Below are positions 9,181-17,745 of a stretch of DNA of 32,063 nucleotides, piece by piece. Both the position numbers and the translations under genes were made by a program. Origin of the DNA: Actinomycetota bacterium (GTDB lineage Bacteria > Actinomycetota > Actinomycetes > Nanopelagicales > Nanopelagicaceae); the NCBI GenBank assembly GCA_009700405.1, contig WLMD01000003.1, forward strand, positions 1-32,063, in the 5' to 3' direction. The notes beneath the pieces are model-generated. The model saw only the letters and a list, made by a program, of their open reading frames with translations, did no database searches and was not told the DNA's origin. Numbering within the stretch: the first letter of the stretch is position 1; every line of letters begins with the position of its first letter.

Positions 9181-9456
9181 GTGAACCCCTAGTCTCGGTC
9201 GCCATCGTGAATTTTCACAGCGGCGGTTTCATAACAATGACCTATCGATAGTGCGAAATCTTAGCAAAGGATGTACCAATCCTCTCAATATGAGGTATTT
9301 TTCATCATTTTCTGAGTACTGCAAATGGGGCTGAAACAGACCTGGTGGGTAACAATCTGCTAAATAAAGTAGTGATTGGGCAAAAAACAACCTTGCTTTA
9401 CCTTTGCTCATGCTTAGATTCCTGCAGAGTTATCCATATATCTGGAAGTTGATCTC
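9181..9456. promoter_or_regulatory. Divergent intergenic region, lipoprotein / pullulanase
   Basis: A 276-base gap that should contain the promoters for both flanking genes. CCTC/GAGG at about 9284-9296 followed by TATTTTT could be a weak terminator-like element. TTGCTT with TTAGAT downstream (about 9393-9420) is a possible but badly spaced promoter for the pullulanase. A small dyad TCCA-TATATC-TGGA lies just before the pullulanase start and abuts its weak ribosome site GGAAG. No clear sugar-regulator operator was recognised. Confidence 0.3.
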
Positions 9457-12096
9457 ATGTTCGCAAGTAACCCTTGTACAAAAGTTCTCTCGCGCGTGAA
9501 GGCCCTAGGGGTAGTTGGTGCCCTGTTACTTTTAACGTTGCCCTCACAAGCATTTGCCGCTGCGCCAGCAACAATTCATCTGACCGTTCACTACCAAAGG
9601 CCCGCAGAAGATTACACAAACTGGAATCTATGGCTCTGGAAGAACGTCATTGTTGGAAATGATCAAGGGGAGGATGCTCAGGATAAAGCTTTCTCTCCAG
9701 CCGAGGGAAGCGCCTTCACCGAATCAGATGCATTCGGCAAAGTCTTCAAAGCAGATATAACTGACATGAATTCATTCGACAACGTCGGAATTATTGTTCG
9801 CAAAGGTGCTTGGGTATCGAAGGATATCTCCGTCAATAGATTCATCACCAACTTTGATGCATCAGGAAACGCTGAAGTATGGATTGTGCAGGATGATGCA
9901 ACTATCTATACAGCCGCACCCGCACTCGGAAAATCAATGAAATCTGCAAAGCTAGATGATTTTCGTGCGATTTCAGTTGACCTAAGTCAAAAGATTCTTC
10001 TTTCAGGAAGTGGAGATGAAGGGTTCACGATAACTGGCGGCCTCAAGGTTGCTTCAGTTACTGCACTTGTTGGCTCAGCCGCTGGCGCAACTCGCGTCCA
10101 ACTTAATGTGGATTCTGATGCGACTATCGGATCTGATTACACGGTGACACATACAAGTTTTGGTAGCGTCAAAGTTACCGCTGGCAAGATTATTGAATCC
10201 GATGGATTCAATGCGCGTTACTTATACACGGGAAATGATCTAGGAAACGCATATTCTGCTGCCTCAACAACTTTTCGCGTGTGGGCTCCGACCGCTAGCG
10301 CAGTGAGCCTCTTAACATATCCAAAAGCATCTACACCTAGCACCGAAGCGAAAGTTATACCTATGGCCTCATCTGCAAAAGGCACCTGGGTCGTGACTCT
10401 CACTGGTGATCAAGATGGAACAATTTACGACTACAGAGTCACCCTAGGAAATACGATAAATGATGCGGTCGATCCTTATGTCCGTGCAACCACGGCAAAT
10501 GGAGAACATGGCGTAGTGGTCAATCTGTCCAAAACGTATCCCGCCAATTGGAAGAATTCCAAGCCAGCATTTAGTGGAAAAGCAACGGATGCCGTGATTT
10601 ATGAACTGCATGTGCGAGATCTCTCTCAAGATTCATCTAGCAACATTCCGACTGCGCATAAGGGCAAGTACTTAGCGTTAACCGATGTTAAGACGAGCAT
10701 GGGTGATTCAACTAAGACTGGTGTTTCTGCCATCAAGGATTTGGGCGTAACCCATGTTGAACTGCAACCTATCTTTGATTATGCCTCCGTCGACGAACTC
10801 AACCCATCATTTAACTGGGGATACGACCCTCAAAATTACAACGTTCCCGAAGGCTCGTACTCATCTAACCCAAGTAATCCAACTGCGCGGATAACTGAAC
10901 TTAAGAGTGGCATCCAAGCCCTTCATGACCAAGGTTTGCGAGTCATGATGGATGTTGTCTATAACCATGTATTTGCACCTGCAGGTTTTAGTCAAGAAAA
11001 GATCGTGCCAGGATATTTCTTCCGCAAGAACGCAGATGGTTCGTTAACCAATGGCAGCGGATGCGGCAACGATGTGGCTTCTGAGCGTCCAATGGTGCGC
11101 AAGTTTATTGTGGACTCCGCAAAGTACTGGGCTACGCAATACAACATGGATGGATTTCGTTTTGATCTTATGGGCTTGATAGACCTCACAACAATGCAGC
11201 AAGTGCGATCAGAATTAACAAAGATTAATCCAACTATTCTCATTATTGGCGAAGGTTGGGATATGGGCACTTTGCCAGATGCCATTAGGAGCAACCAGAA
11301 GAACATTGATAAATTGCCTGGAATAGCTGCATTTAATGACGAACTCCGTGATGGCGTTAAAGGTTCTGTTTTTAATTCAACGGATAATGGTTTTGCAACG
11401 GGCAAAGCTACTGCCGCGCAAAGTGTCCAGGCTGGCATAGTCGGTAATGTTTTCTACAGTAGAGAAGTACTTGGTAAGTGGTTTACTAATGATCCAACTC
11501 AATCTGTTAATTACGTGGAAGCACATGACAACTTAACTCTCTTTGATAAGTTAACAGCGAGCGTTTCAGGTGCAACACCAGCCAAGATTGAAGCGTTGGA
11601 TCGCCTCTCGGCTTCCATCGCATTATTGGCGCAGGGTGTTCCTTTTATGCAAGCCGGACAAGAATTCTTGCGTTCCAAGAATGGCGATTCCAATAGCTAC
11701 AAATCGAGCGATGCGATTAACTCGATAAAGTGGGATTTGCGAGCCAAGAATGCTTCTACCGTTAACTATTACAAGGGCATTATCGCTCTTCGTAAAGCAC
11801 ATCCTGCCTTTCGATTAGCGACAACTCCACTTGTGCAGAAGAACCTGACCTTTATCAAGGCTCCAACAGGCGTTATTGCCTATTCCCTTAAAGGCGCGGC
11901 AGTTAAAGATTCGTGGGGATCAATAGTTGTCGTACACAACCCTGGTGCATCATCGGCCACGGTGACTTTGCCAAGCAAAGGAGATTGGAAAGTTGTTGTT
12001 CAAGGTGCAAAGGCTGGAGTGAAAGTTATTCAAACACTCAAGAGCGCGACAAAGGTTTCTGTACCAGCAATGTCGACGTTGGTAGTGGAGAAGTAG
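9457..12096 (+). CDS. pulA: Secreted type I pullulanase (GH13, CBM41/CBM48)
   Basis: Exported debranching enzyme of 879 residues hydrolysing alpha-1,6 links in pullulan, amylopectin or glycogen fragments. Order: Sec signal ending SQAFAA (about 1-34); CBM41 starch-binding domain (about 38-150, HYQRPAEDYTNWNLWLW); an intermediate beta domain (150-245); CBM48 (about 265-365, STTFRVWAPTA); GH13 barrel (about 370-790); C-terminal beta domain. The pullulanase hallmark FNWGYDPQNYNVPEGSYS spans 452-469 (usually YNWGYDP). Catalytic groups are D570 in GFRFDLMG, E599 in IIGEGWD and D691 in EAHDN; region I is DVVYNH (499-504). There is no lipobox, so the protein is likely free or loosely attached. Its stop is three bases from the stop of the convergent oxidoreductase gene. 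Family assignment is secure. Confidence 0.96.
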   Translation: MFASNPCTKVLSRVKALGVVGALLLLTLPSQAFAAAPATIHLTVHYQRPAEDYTNWNLWLWKNVIVGNDQGEDAQDKAFSPAEGSAFTESDAFGKVFKADITDMNSFDNVGIIVRKGAWVSKDISVNRFITNFDASGNAEVWIVQDDATIYTAAPALGKSMKSAKLDDFRAISVDLSQKILLSGSGDEGFTITGGLKVASVTALVGSAAGATRVQLNVDSDATIGSDYTVTHTSFGSVKVTAGKIIESDGFNARYLYTGNDLGNAYSAASTTFRVWAPTASAVSLLTYPKASTPSTEAKVIPMASSAKGTWVVTLTGDQDGTIYDYRVTLGNTINDAVDPYVRATTANGEHGVVVNLSKTYPANWKNSKPAFSGKATDAVIYELHVRDLSQDSSSNIPTAHKGKYLALTDVKTSMGDSTKTGVSAIKDLGVTHVELQPIFDYASVDELNPSFNWGYDPQNYNVPEGSYSSNPSNPTARITELKSGIQALHDQGLRVMMDVVYNHVFAPAGFSQEKIVPGYFFRKNADGSLTNGSGCGNDVASERPMVRKFIVDSAKYWATQYNMDGFRFDLMGLIDLTTMQQVRSELTKINPTILIIGEGWDMGTLPDAIRSNQKNIDKLPGIAAFNDELRDGVKGSVFNSTDNGFATGKATAAQSVQAGIVGNVFYSREVLGKWFTNDPTQSVNYVEAHDNLTLFDKLTASVSGATPAKIEALDRLSASIALLAQGVPFMQAGQEFLRSKNGDSNSYKSSDAINSIKWDLRAKNASTVNYYKGIIALRKAHPAFRLATTPLVQKNLTFIKAPTGVIAYSLKGAAVKDSWGSIVVVHNPGASSATVTLPSKGDWKVVVQGAKAGVKVIQTLKSATKVSVPAMSTLVVEK

Positions 12097-12099
12097 TCC

Positions 12100-13329
12100 T
12101 TAAAAACGAGTCAGAGAGAAATTGACCAAATGTTCAGAATCGATCTGAGAAAAAATAAGGCCCGCTAACAACTTTGCTGTTGCTGGGGCAAGAGTGACTC
12201 CCAGCATCGCGTGACCTGTAGCAACATAAACATGTGAGGTTCCGGGAACCTTGCCAATAACTGGCATGCCATCGGGAGTCATCGGACGAAGCCCCATGCC
12301 AACTTTTGGTTGCTGCGGGATGGGAAATGAGAAGAATTCTGCACTCGATTGTGCAATTCCATTCACGCGCGTTGGGTTAACCTTTAAAGGATTTCCACCA
12401 AATTCCATCGTCCCAGCAAGGCGAAGAAAGCTATTTGTTGGCGTGACGGCGACCTTTGCTTCACTGAGATAAAGAGCATGAGTAATTCGAGTTTCCTGAT
12501 GAAAGTCCAGCGAGTAGCCCTTGCCGAATTTAAGAGGCATGTCAAAGCCCACTTGATTCATAAGTCCTCGAGATTGAACACCTGCTGCGATTACTACATG
12601 ATCTCCAGAAACTTTCATGGATCCAAATGTTACTTCGGTACTCTTGTCAGCATTTTCCTTCAAGTAAATATCTTCGGAAGTTTCAAAGAAAGTTACACCA
12701 ATTTTTTCGCATGAGCTTCTCAAGCCCTCCAAAAGAGATGTGGGGTTAATTGAATATTGATCACTGCAATTAAGTCCCGCTTTTACAGATTGAGATAAGC
12801 CAGGTTCAATCTCACGCATCTCTGATCCGGTCATCCGAGTTACTTTCTTAAGACCGTATCGCTCGGAATTTTCGAACTCGGCGTAATGTGATTCCAATTC
12901 TTTCTCAGATTTGAAAGCCATTAAGACGCCCGTTTTGTGAAGTTCGAAGTCAACTCCTTCGGCTTTATATGTATCAAAGTGTTCGAGTGTGCCTCGTCCA
13001 AATTCAGAGAGAGCATGCAAGCCATGTTCGAATCGTGCCTTCGAAGTATTTCGAAGCATCTTGGACATAAAGGAAATGTGATCAGGATGTGGAACGGGCG
13101 ATATCCTCAGTGGACCATCACTCTTGAGCATCCACCCAATAGATTTCTTGACCATGCCAGGTGCAGGTACAGGCGATGCCATAATCGGCACAATCCATCC
13201 CGCATTAACTTCCCCAGCCTTGCCTGTATTTCGGGATGTTGAAACTACGGTGACTTCTTCGCCTCGCTTTGCGAATTCATAGGCGGTGGCTAAGCCGATT
13301 GGTCCTGCACCAAGAATTGTCGTTGACAC
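12100..13329 (-). CDS. FAD-dependent D-amino-acid dehydrogenase-like oxidoreductase (DadA/DAO family)
   Basis: Flavoprotein of 409 residues expected to oxidise an amine or D-amino acid to the imino acid. The dinucleotide-binding motif GAGPIG is at residues 7-12, followed by LATAYEFAKRGEEVTVV, the usual beta-alpha-beta FAD fold. The C-terminus has GLRPMTPDGMPVIGKVPG and ATGHAMLGVTLAPATAKLLA, typical of DadA/glycine-oxidase relatives. I prefer GTG 13329 because AGGAAGG (13335-13341) lies five bases upstream and the FAD motif then begins at once. An ATG at 13371 would add 14 residues without a ribosome site. The gene faces away from the DUF917/HyuA operon across a 295-base control region, so joint control is likely. 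Exact substrate is unknown; sarcosine- or hydroxyproline-type activity is possible. Confidence 0.85.
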   Translation of the reverse strand: MSTTILGAGPIGLATAYEFAKRGEEVTVVSTSRNTGKAGEVNAGWIVPIMASPVPAPGMVKKSIGWMLKSDGPLRISPVPHPDHISFMSKMLRNTSKARFEHGLHALSEFGRGTLEHFDTYKAEGVDFELHKTGVLMAFKSEKELESHYAEFENSERYGLKKVTRMTGSEMREIEPGLSQSVKAGLNCSDQYSINPTSLLEGLRSSCEKIGVTFFETSEDIYLKENADKSTEVTFGSMKVSGDHVVIAAGVQSRGLMNQVGFDMPLKFGKGYSLDFHQETRITHALYLSEAKVAVTPTNSFLRLAGTMEFGGNPLKVNPTRVNGIAQSSAEFFSFPIPQQPKVGMGLRPMTPDGMPVIGKVPGTSHVYVATGHAMLGVTLAPATAKLLAGLIFSQIDSEHLVNFSLTRF

Positions 13330-13624
13330 TTGTGCCTTCCTAAAGCGGGTGGCGATCACGGGGGATTGCATAATTTCTCGTGCCTGGATGAAAATACATG
13401 ATGGAGGCGGTTCCAGCCATATAGGCCTCTCGGATGGTTCAAGCTGCCTGCGGGCATTCCCTGATGGGAATAGAGTCAGATTCTTGTGCGGAATGTGTAG
13501 GCCACAGGGAAAATACTGGGCATTATGCCTATAGCGAGACCCTGCTCAGTAACATACGCTCCACCCGTTGTATCCAATAGCCACATATGCCACATGGGAC
13601 ATGTGCGATGAGTAGGGGATTTTG
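13330..13624. promoter_or_regulatory. Divergent control region of the catabolic island with two dyads
   Basis: This 295-base gap separates the DadA-like gene from the DUF917 operon. Two inverted repeats stand out: ATTCCC-TGAT-GGGAAT (13456-13471) and CACATG-GGA-CATGTG (13591-13605). The second lies 19 bases before the DUF917 start and so would overlap the 5' untranslated region or promoter of that gene. The DUF917 ribosome site AGGGGAT follows. I compared the stretch 13372-13470 with common riboswitch cores and recognised none. Operator function is inferred from symmetry and position only. Confidence 0.45.
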
Positions 13625-14698
13625 ATGCGTGAATTAACTCTAGATGACCTAGATGACATGGTCTTGGGAGCGACCCTCCTTGGAACAGGTGGCGGTGGAG
13701 ATCCTTACATCGCTCGATTGATGGTTCGCCAAGCGATGGAGGATTACGGCTCTGTAAATATTGCCTCTCCTAGCGAACTCGATCCTGATGGGCTCGTCTT
13801 AACGGTTGCTGTCATTGGCGCACCAACAGTAATTAGCGAAAAAGTTCCAGCAGGACCTGAATTCACGGGTGTCGTTAATGCGCTCGCAAGTTACTTAGGA
13901 AAGAAGCCAGTAGCAATCATGCCCATCGAAGTCGGTGGCATGAACACTCTGATCCCATTAGCTGTAGCTGCCGAAATGGGGCTGCCGGTTATTGATGCAG
14001 ATTCTATGCGCCGCGCCTTTCCTCAAATTGAAATGACAGTATTCACACTTGCCGGTATTCCCGCCTCGCCAATGAGCGTTGCAGATGAAAAAGGCAACGT
14101 CATGGTTTTTGAAACTACAACTAACCAAGTAGCAGAACGATTAGCTCGTTCGGCAGTTATGCAACTTGGCTTAGCTAATGGAATCTCTTGCTACCCAATG
14201 ACTGTTCGCCAAATTGCAGAACATGGAATCCAAGGCTCCATGACATATTGCGTCGAGCTTGGCCGCAAATTAATGGCAGTGCAAAAAGGCGAAGAAGGTG
14301 CATACGACGCATTCCTTAAATTTGCCGAAGCGAAGAAGTATTTCTCCGGAAAGATTATTGACCTTGATCGTCGCACGACAGATGGTTTTGCAAAGGGAAC
14401 CGTTGTTATTGAGCACCTTACGGACCCAAATCGCACAATGCGCATTGAAATCCAAAATGAGCTCCTTCTTGCTTTCGAAGACGGTGTTCCGATTATTACA
14501 ACGCCGGATTTGATTTGCATTTTGGATCATGAAAATGCCCAACCAATCACGACAGAAACTCTGGCGTATGGACAACGTGTGGATGTTATTGGAATGCCAT
14601 GTGCACCTGAATGGCACCAACCAGGCATGCTCGAACTAGTAGGACCAAAAGCTTTCGGATATGACATTCCGTACGTACCAATGGGAGAGGTTAAATAA
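13625..14698 (+). CDS. DUF917 / S-methyl-thiohydantoin-desulfurase-type protein
   Basis: Protein of 357 residues of the DUF917 family (Pfam S-Me-THD), which is commonly encoded beside hydantoinase/oxoprolinase genes. The N-terminal hallmark is GATLLGTGGGGDPYIAR (about 15-31), with glycine run GTGGGGDP at 20-27. IEVGGMNTLIPLAVAAEMGLPVIDADSMRRAFPQ follows in shortened family form (key residues GG, D, D, RAFPQ). The C-terminal half contains PDLICILD and the closing GPKAFGYDIPYVP, also family-typical. ATG 13625 is preferred over the adjacent TTG because AGGGGAT is then five bases upstream. Its stop overlaps the HyuA-like start by one base (TAATG), so the two products are probably made together and may form a complex. 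The reaction is not established here; opening or desulfurising a (thio)hydantoin ring is one known family activity. Confidence 0.9.
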   Translation: MRELTLDDLDDMVLGATLLGTGGGGDPYIARLMVRQAMEDYGSVNIASPSELDPDGLVLTVAVIGAPTVISEKVPAGPEFTGVVNALASYLGKKPVAIMPIEVGGMNTLIPLAVAAEMGLPVIDADSMRRAFPQIEMTVFTLAGIPASPMSVADEKGNVMVFETTTNQVAERLARSAVMQLGLANGISCYPMTVRQIAEHGIQGSMTYCVELGRKLMAVQKGEEGAYDAFLKFAEAKKYFSGKIIDLDRRTTDGFAKGTVVIEHLTDPNRTMRIEIQNELLLAFEDGVPIITTPDLICILDHENAQPITTETLAYGQRVDVIGMPCAPEWHQPGMLELVGPKAFGYDIPYVPMGEVK

Positions 14699-16251
14699 TG
14701 AGTCGTCTAAGAATTGGTATTGACGTCGGAGGTACAAATACTGATGCCGTGGTTGTCGATGAAGAAGGCACGGTTATTGCGAGCACTAAATCCGCAACAA
14801 CTCCAGACCCATCTGATGGAATTGCAAAAGCACTCAGTGAAGTAATCGCTGGTGTCGACAAGGCGCGCATCTCGCAAGCAATGCTTGGCACAACTCACCC
14901 AGCAAACGCGATTATTCAGCGCAAAGAGCTTGAGAGAGTCGGTGTACTACGTCTAGCCGCCCCTTCTTCATTGGCTATTCGTCCGGGAGCTGCTTGGCCC
15001 AAGGACCTACTGACATCTGTCATGGGACCCACGGCAATTGTTGGTGGCGGTTACGAATACGACGGCACCGAAATTGCTCCACTTGAAGAATCCGCGATTC
15101 GTGAATTTGCCAAGGCTTGCCAAGGCAAAGTCTCCGCGATTGCAGTGAGCTGTGCATTCGCGCCAGCGAACTACGAACAAGAAATTAGAGCCGGGCAGAT
15201 CTTGGCTGAAATTCTTGGCTCAGATTTTCCTGTTTCACTTTCACACCAAGTGGGATCTATCGGATTACTTGAAAGAGAGAACGCAACGGTCCTCAATGCT
15301 TCACTCTTTGGAGTTGCTCGTCGTGTAGTTAATGGTTTCCAACAAGCACTTGTTGGCCATGGATTAAATGTTGATTCTTTCCTTACTCAAAATGATGGAA
15401 CACTGATGACTGCTGATGAAGCAATCAGGCTTCCTATTTTGACTGTGGGATCAGGGCCAACCAACTCAATGCGTGGAGCATGCGCTCTTGCAAAGATTAG
15501 CGATGCGCTAGTCATCGACGTCGGCGGCACTTCAGCAGATGTTGGAATTTTGGTAGATGGTTTCCCGCGTGAATCATCAGCTGCAATTGAAGTTGGCGGC
15601 GTCCGTACTAACTTTAGAATGCCTGACCTTATTTCTATCGGGCTTGGCGGTGGAACAATTGTCCGTCCAGGAAATGGTTCAGTATCAGTCGGACCAGATT
15701 CGGTCGGATACAAAGTTATTACCGAATCCCTAATTATGGGTGGAAACACCTTGACTCTTTCGGATATTTCTACAAAGGGTGGTCGCCTCTCCGGCTTTGG
15801 AGATGCTTCCAAACTTTCTGGTGTAAGTGACGATGTCGTGAAACTTGCATTGGCTTGGGTTGATGAGCAGATTCAAATTCTCTGTGATCGAATGAAAGCA
15901 AGCAGATCAGCCATGCCCCTCATTGCAGTGGGCGGTGGATCTCACTTGATTCCAAAGTCCATCCCTGGAGTAGCCGAAGTAATTATTCCTAATCACCACT
16001 CTGTCGCTAATGCTTTTGGCGCTGCTATTGCTGAAGCTTCCGGAATGGTTGACCGTGTTTATCGTTATGCCGAACAAGGCCGCGATAAGTGTCTTGATGA
16101 TGCACGCCAATTGGCAACAGAGGCCGCAATTCGTTCTGGAGCAGATCCAGACAAGGTGCGAATTACTTCTGTTATAGAAGTGCCAATGTCCTATCTGCCT
16201 GGGCAAGGTTGCCGAGTCCAGGTCAAGGCCGCTGGCCCATTAGCTAACTAA
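14698..16251 (+). CDS. HyuA-like hydantoinase/oxoprolinase family protein (short form)
   Basis: Cytoplasmic ASKHA-fold enzyme of 517 residues. The first phosphate-binding loop is GIDVGGTNTDAVVVD (about 7-21), and the second, VIDVGGTSADVGIL, begins near residue 272. LLERENATVLNASL and ISIGLGGGTIV are also family features. ATP-dependent cleavage of a hydantoin or 5-oxoproline-type lactam is the usual role. Classic HyuA is near 690 residues and works with a HyuB subunit. This one is shorter and no HyuB gene is present; the DUF917 protein immediately upstream, joined by a one-base overlap, seems to take the partner position. The specific substrate is unknown. I am confident of the family and of the coupling, not of the chemistry. 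Confidence 0.9.
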   Translation: MSRLRIGIDVGGTNTDAVVVDEEGTVIASTKSATTPDPSDGIAKALSEVIAGVDKARISQAMLGTTHPANAIIQRKELERVGVLRLAAPSSLAIRPGAAWPKDLLTSVMGPTAIVGGGYEYDGTEIAPLEESAIREFAKACQGKVSAIAVSCAFAPANYEQEIRAGQILAEILGSDFPVSLSHQVGSIGLLERENATVLNASLFGVARRVVNGFQQALVGHGLNVDSFLTQNDGTLMTADEAIRLPILTVGSGPTNSMRGACALAKISDALVIDVGGTSADVGILVDGFPRESSAAIEVGGVRTNFRMPDLISIGLGGGTIVRPGNGSVSVGPDSVGYKVITESLIMGGNTLTLSDISTKGGRLSGFGDASKLSGVSDDVVKLALAWVDEQIQILCDRMKASRSAMPLIAVGGGSHLIPKSIPGVAEVIIPNHHSVANAFGAAIAEASGMVDRVYRYAEQGRDKCLDDARQLATEAAIRSGADPDKVRITSVIEVPMSYLPGQGCRVQVKAAGPLAN

Positions 16252-16265
16252 TAGCCAATCAAAAC

Positions 16266-16694
16266 ATGACCATTTCGGAACGACGAACCGCGGGGCAGAT
16301 CTATCGTGACTACAACGTGGCCGAGAATAATCATGACCTTGTTACAACGACGTCGCTGGTAGCCGTTGACCTGAAAGTAGAGGTTAACGGCGTTCGCCAA
16401 GTTTCATCTGGGGCAGACGATGAGCGTGCCATGGCAATCTTGTATGCGCACTACCCTGATTATCGTCGAGTAATTAAACACATCATCGATGGAATTGATG
16501 AAGCTGCCGTAGTCTGGGAAATGCGCGGAACTCCGGCGCTAGTCAATGGAGTTCTGGGCCTGCCGCTCTTGGTAAGTGGGGTGTCGGTTGTTAAATCTGA
16601 CGGTAAAGTACTAACAGAGGCGTCACTATTTGCAGATAGTTCGGCATTGGATGCGGTGCTCAATGCAGCTTCGCAAGAGCACCAAGAATTTTAG
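16266..16694 (+). CDS. SnoaL-like / NTF2-fold protein
   Basis: Protein of 142 residues with the look of a SnoaL-type NTF2-fold domain: an N-terminal helix (GQIYRDYNVAENNHDL), then YPDYRRVIKHIIDGIDEAAVVWEMRGT, a helix-to-strand pattern typical of the family, and a strand VSGVSVVKSDGKVLTEASLF before a last helix. Such proteins are isomerases, cyclases, hydratases or binding proteins, so the fold does not fix the function. It starts 14 bases after the HyuA-like stop with no clear ribosome site, so translation probably depends on the upstream gene. Its position inside the island suggests it acts on an intermediate of the same pathway. Confidence 0.75.
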   Translation: MTISERRTAGQIYRDYNVAENNHDLVTTTSLVAVDLKVEVNGVRQVSSGADDERAMAILYAHYPDYRRVIKHIIDGIDEAAVVWEMRGTPALVNGVLGLPLLVSGVSVVKSDGKVLTEASLFADSSALDAVLNAASQEHQEF

Positions 16695-16720
16695 ATTAAC
16701 TTAAGAATAAGAGGCCGCTT

Positions 16721-17728
16721 ATGAGTCAGGTTATCGAATTCGCAGATTGCCACAACGATCTTTTGATTGGCGTCTTGCACCAACAAGAACGTGGAATTCG
16801 AGATCCTTTTGGAGATTTCTGGTTACCTCAACTTAAAACTGGGAATGTTGTTGTCCAGGTATTGCCGGTATATATGGAAGAACAATTTGTTGGAGAAGGC
16901 GCCTTACGTCGCTCTATGTTGTTATTTGAGACGGCCTGGAAAATTGCCGAAAATCATTCCGCGGATGTAGCCATCTGCTTGACCTCGCAAGATCTAGTTG
17001 CTGCGAGAGCGCAAGGGAAAATCGCATTACTCATCGCTATTGAAGGTGCCGAACCTCTCGGAAGTAGCGTTGATTTCTTTGACCTTTTCTTCCGCATGGG
17101 CGTTCGCATGTTGTCGCTTACATGGAATCGCCGCACTATGTTTGCAGATGGAGTTGGCGAGCAAGATTCAGGTGGAAAGTTAACATCCCTCGGAATCGAA
17201 GCAATACAAGAGATGGAAAGACTTGGCATGATTTTAGATATCAGCCACATCTCAGAGAATGGGTTTTGGCACGTTGCCGAAGTAGCTAAGAAAGCATTTG
17301 TAGCAAGCCATTCATCGAGTTTTGTATTGAAAGCACATCCGAGAAATCTACGCGACGAGCAGCTACTTCGAATTGTTAGCGGAGGAGGATTCGTTTCTCT
17401 TAATGCCTTCGGGGGGTTTATTTCCGATCCGCCAACCGTGGATTCGTTTATGAATCACGTTGACCATGTGGTCAAACTTATCGGTGCAGAGAATGTTGGA
17501 TTTGGGTTTGATTTCATGCGAGATCTCATAGACCACGTTGATCCAGTACTAGGTAAAACACTCGTTGATGTTTCGAAGTGGCCATTTGTGCCAGGCCTAG
17601 ACCGCCCATCTGATTTGGTTGGCTTTGGTGAGCAACTACGCGGGAGATTCGGAGAAGAAATAGCCACGGCTGTAGCCTCTCGTAGTATGACCAGTATGCT
17701 GGAGAGGTTGTTACCAAGCGCTAAATAA
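16721..17728 (+). CDS. Membrane-dipeptidase-type zinc hydrolase (peptidase M19)
   Basis: TIM-barrel zinc hydrolase of 335 residues, without a signal peptide, so cytoplasmic. Expected metal ligands can be placed: H11 and D13 in DCHND, E108 in AIEGAEPLG (bridging), H176 in DISHIS and H197 in ASHSSS; D264 in FGFDFM fits the conserved active-site aspartate. Other family motifs are MGVRMLSLTWNRRTMFADG and HPRNLRDEQL. M19 enzymes cut dipeptides, including ones with a D-residue at the C-terminus, and some relatives hydrolyse lactams. AAGAGG about six bases upstream supports the ATG. It sits between the SnoaL-like gene and the PucR regulator, so release of an amino acid from a linear product made by the HyuA/DUF917 pair is plausible. 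Confidence 0.93.
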   Translation: MSQVIEFADCHNDLLIGVLHQQERGIRDPFGDFWLPQLKTGNVVVQVLPVYMEEQFVGEGALRRSMLLFETAWKIAENHSADVAICLTSQDLVAARAQGKIALLIAIEGAEPLGSSVDFFDLFFRMGVRMLSLTWNRRTMFADGVGEQDSGGKLTSLGIEAIQEMERLGMILDISHISENGFWHVAEVAKKAFVASHSSSFVLKAHPRNLRDEQLLRIVSGGGFVSLNAFGGFISDPPTVDSFMNHVDHVVKLIGAENVGFGFDFMRDLIDHVDPVLGKTLVDVSKWPFVPGLDRPSDLVGFGEQLRGRFGEEIATAVASRSMTSMLERLLPSAK

Positions 17729-17745
17729 AGGAAGGGCTTGTCGAG

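Noticed and set aside
9229..9411. A 60-codon minus-strand frame upstream of the pullulanase
   Set aside because: It has no ribosome site and no recognisable protein features, and it lies in what should be the promoter region.
12100..13371. ATG 13371 as start of the DadA-like protein
   Set aside because: It has no ribosome site and adds a charged stretch before the FAD motif; GTG 13329 has AGGAAGG at good spacing.
13372..13470. Possible riboswitch in the DadA-like/DUF917 gap (GAACC and CCGAGAGG segments on the minus strand)
   Set aside because: Part resembles the guanidine-I core, but the second conserved core (ACACGG) and the stems are missing; no other class fits.
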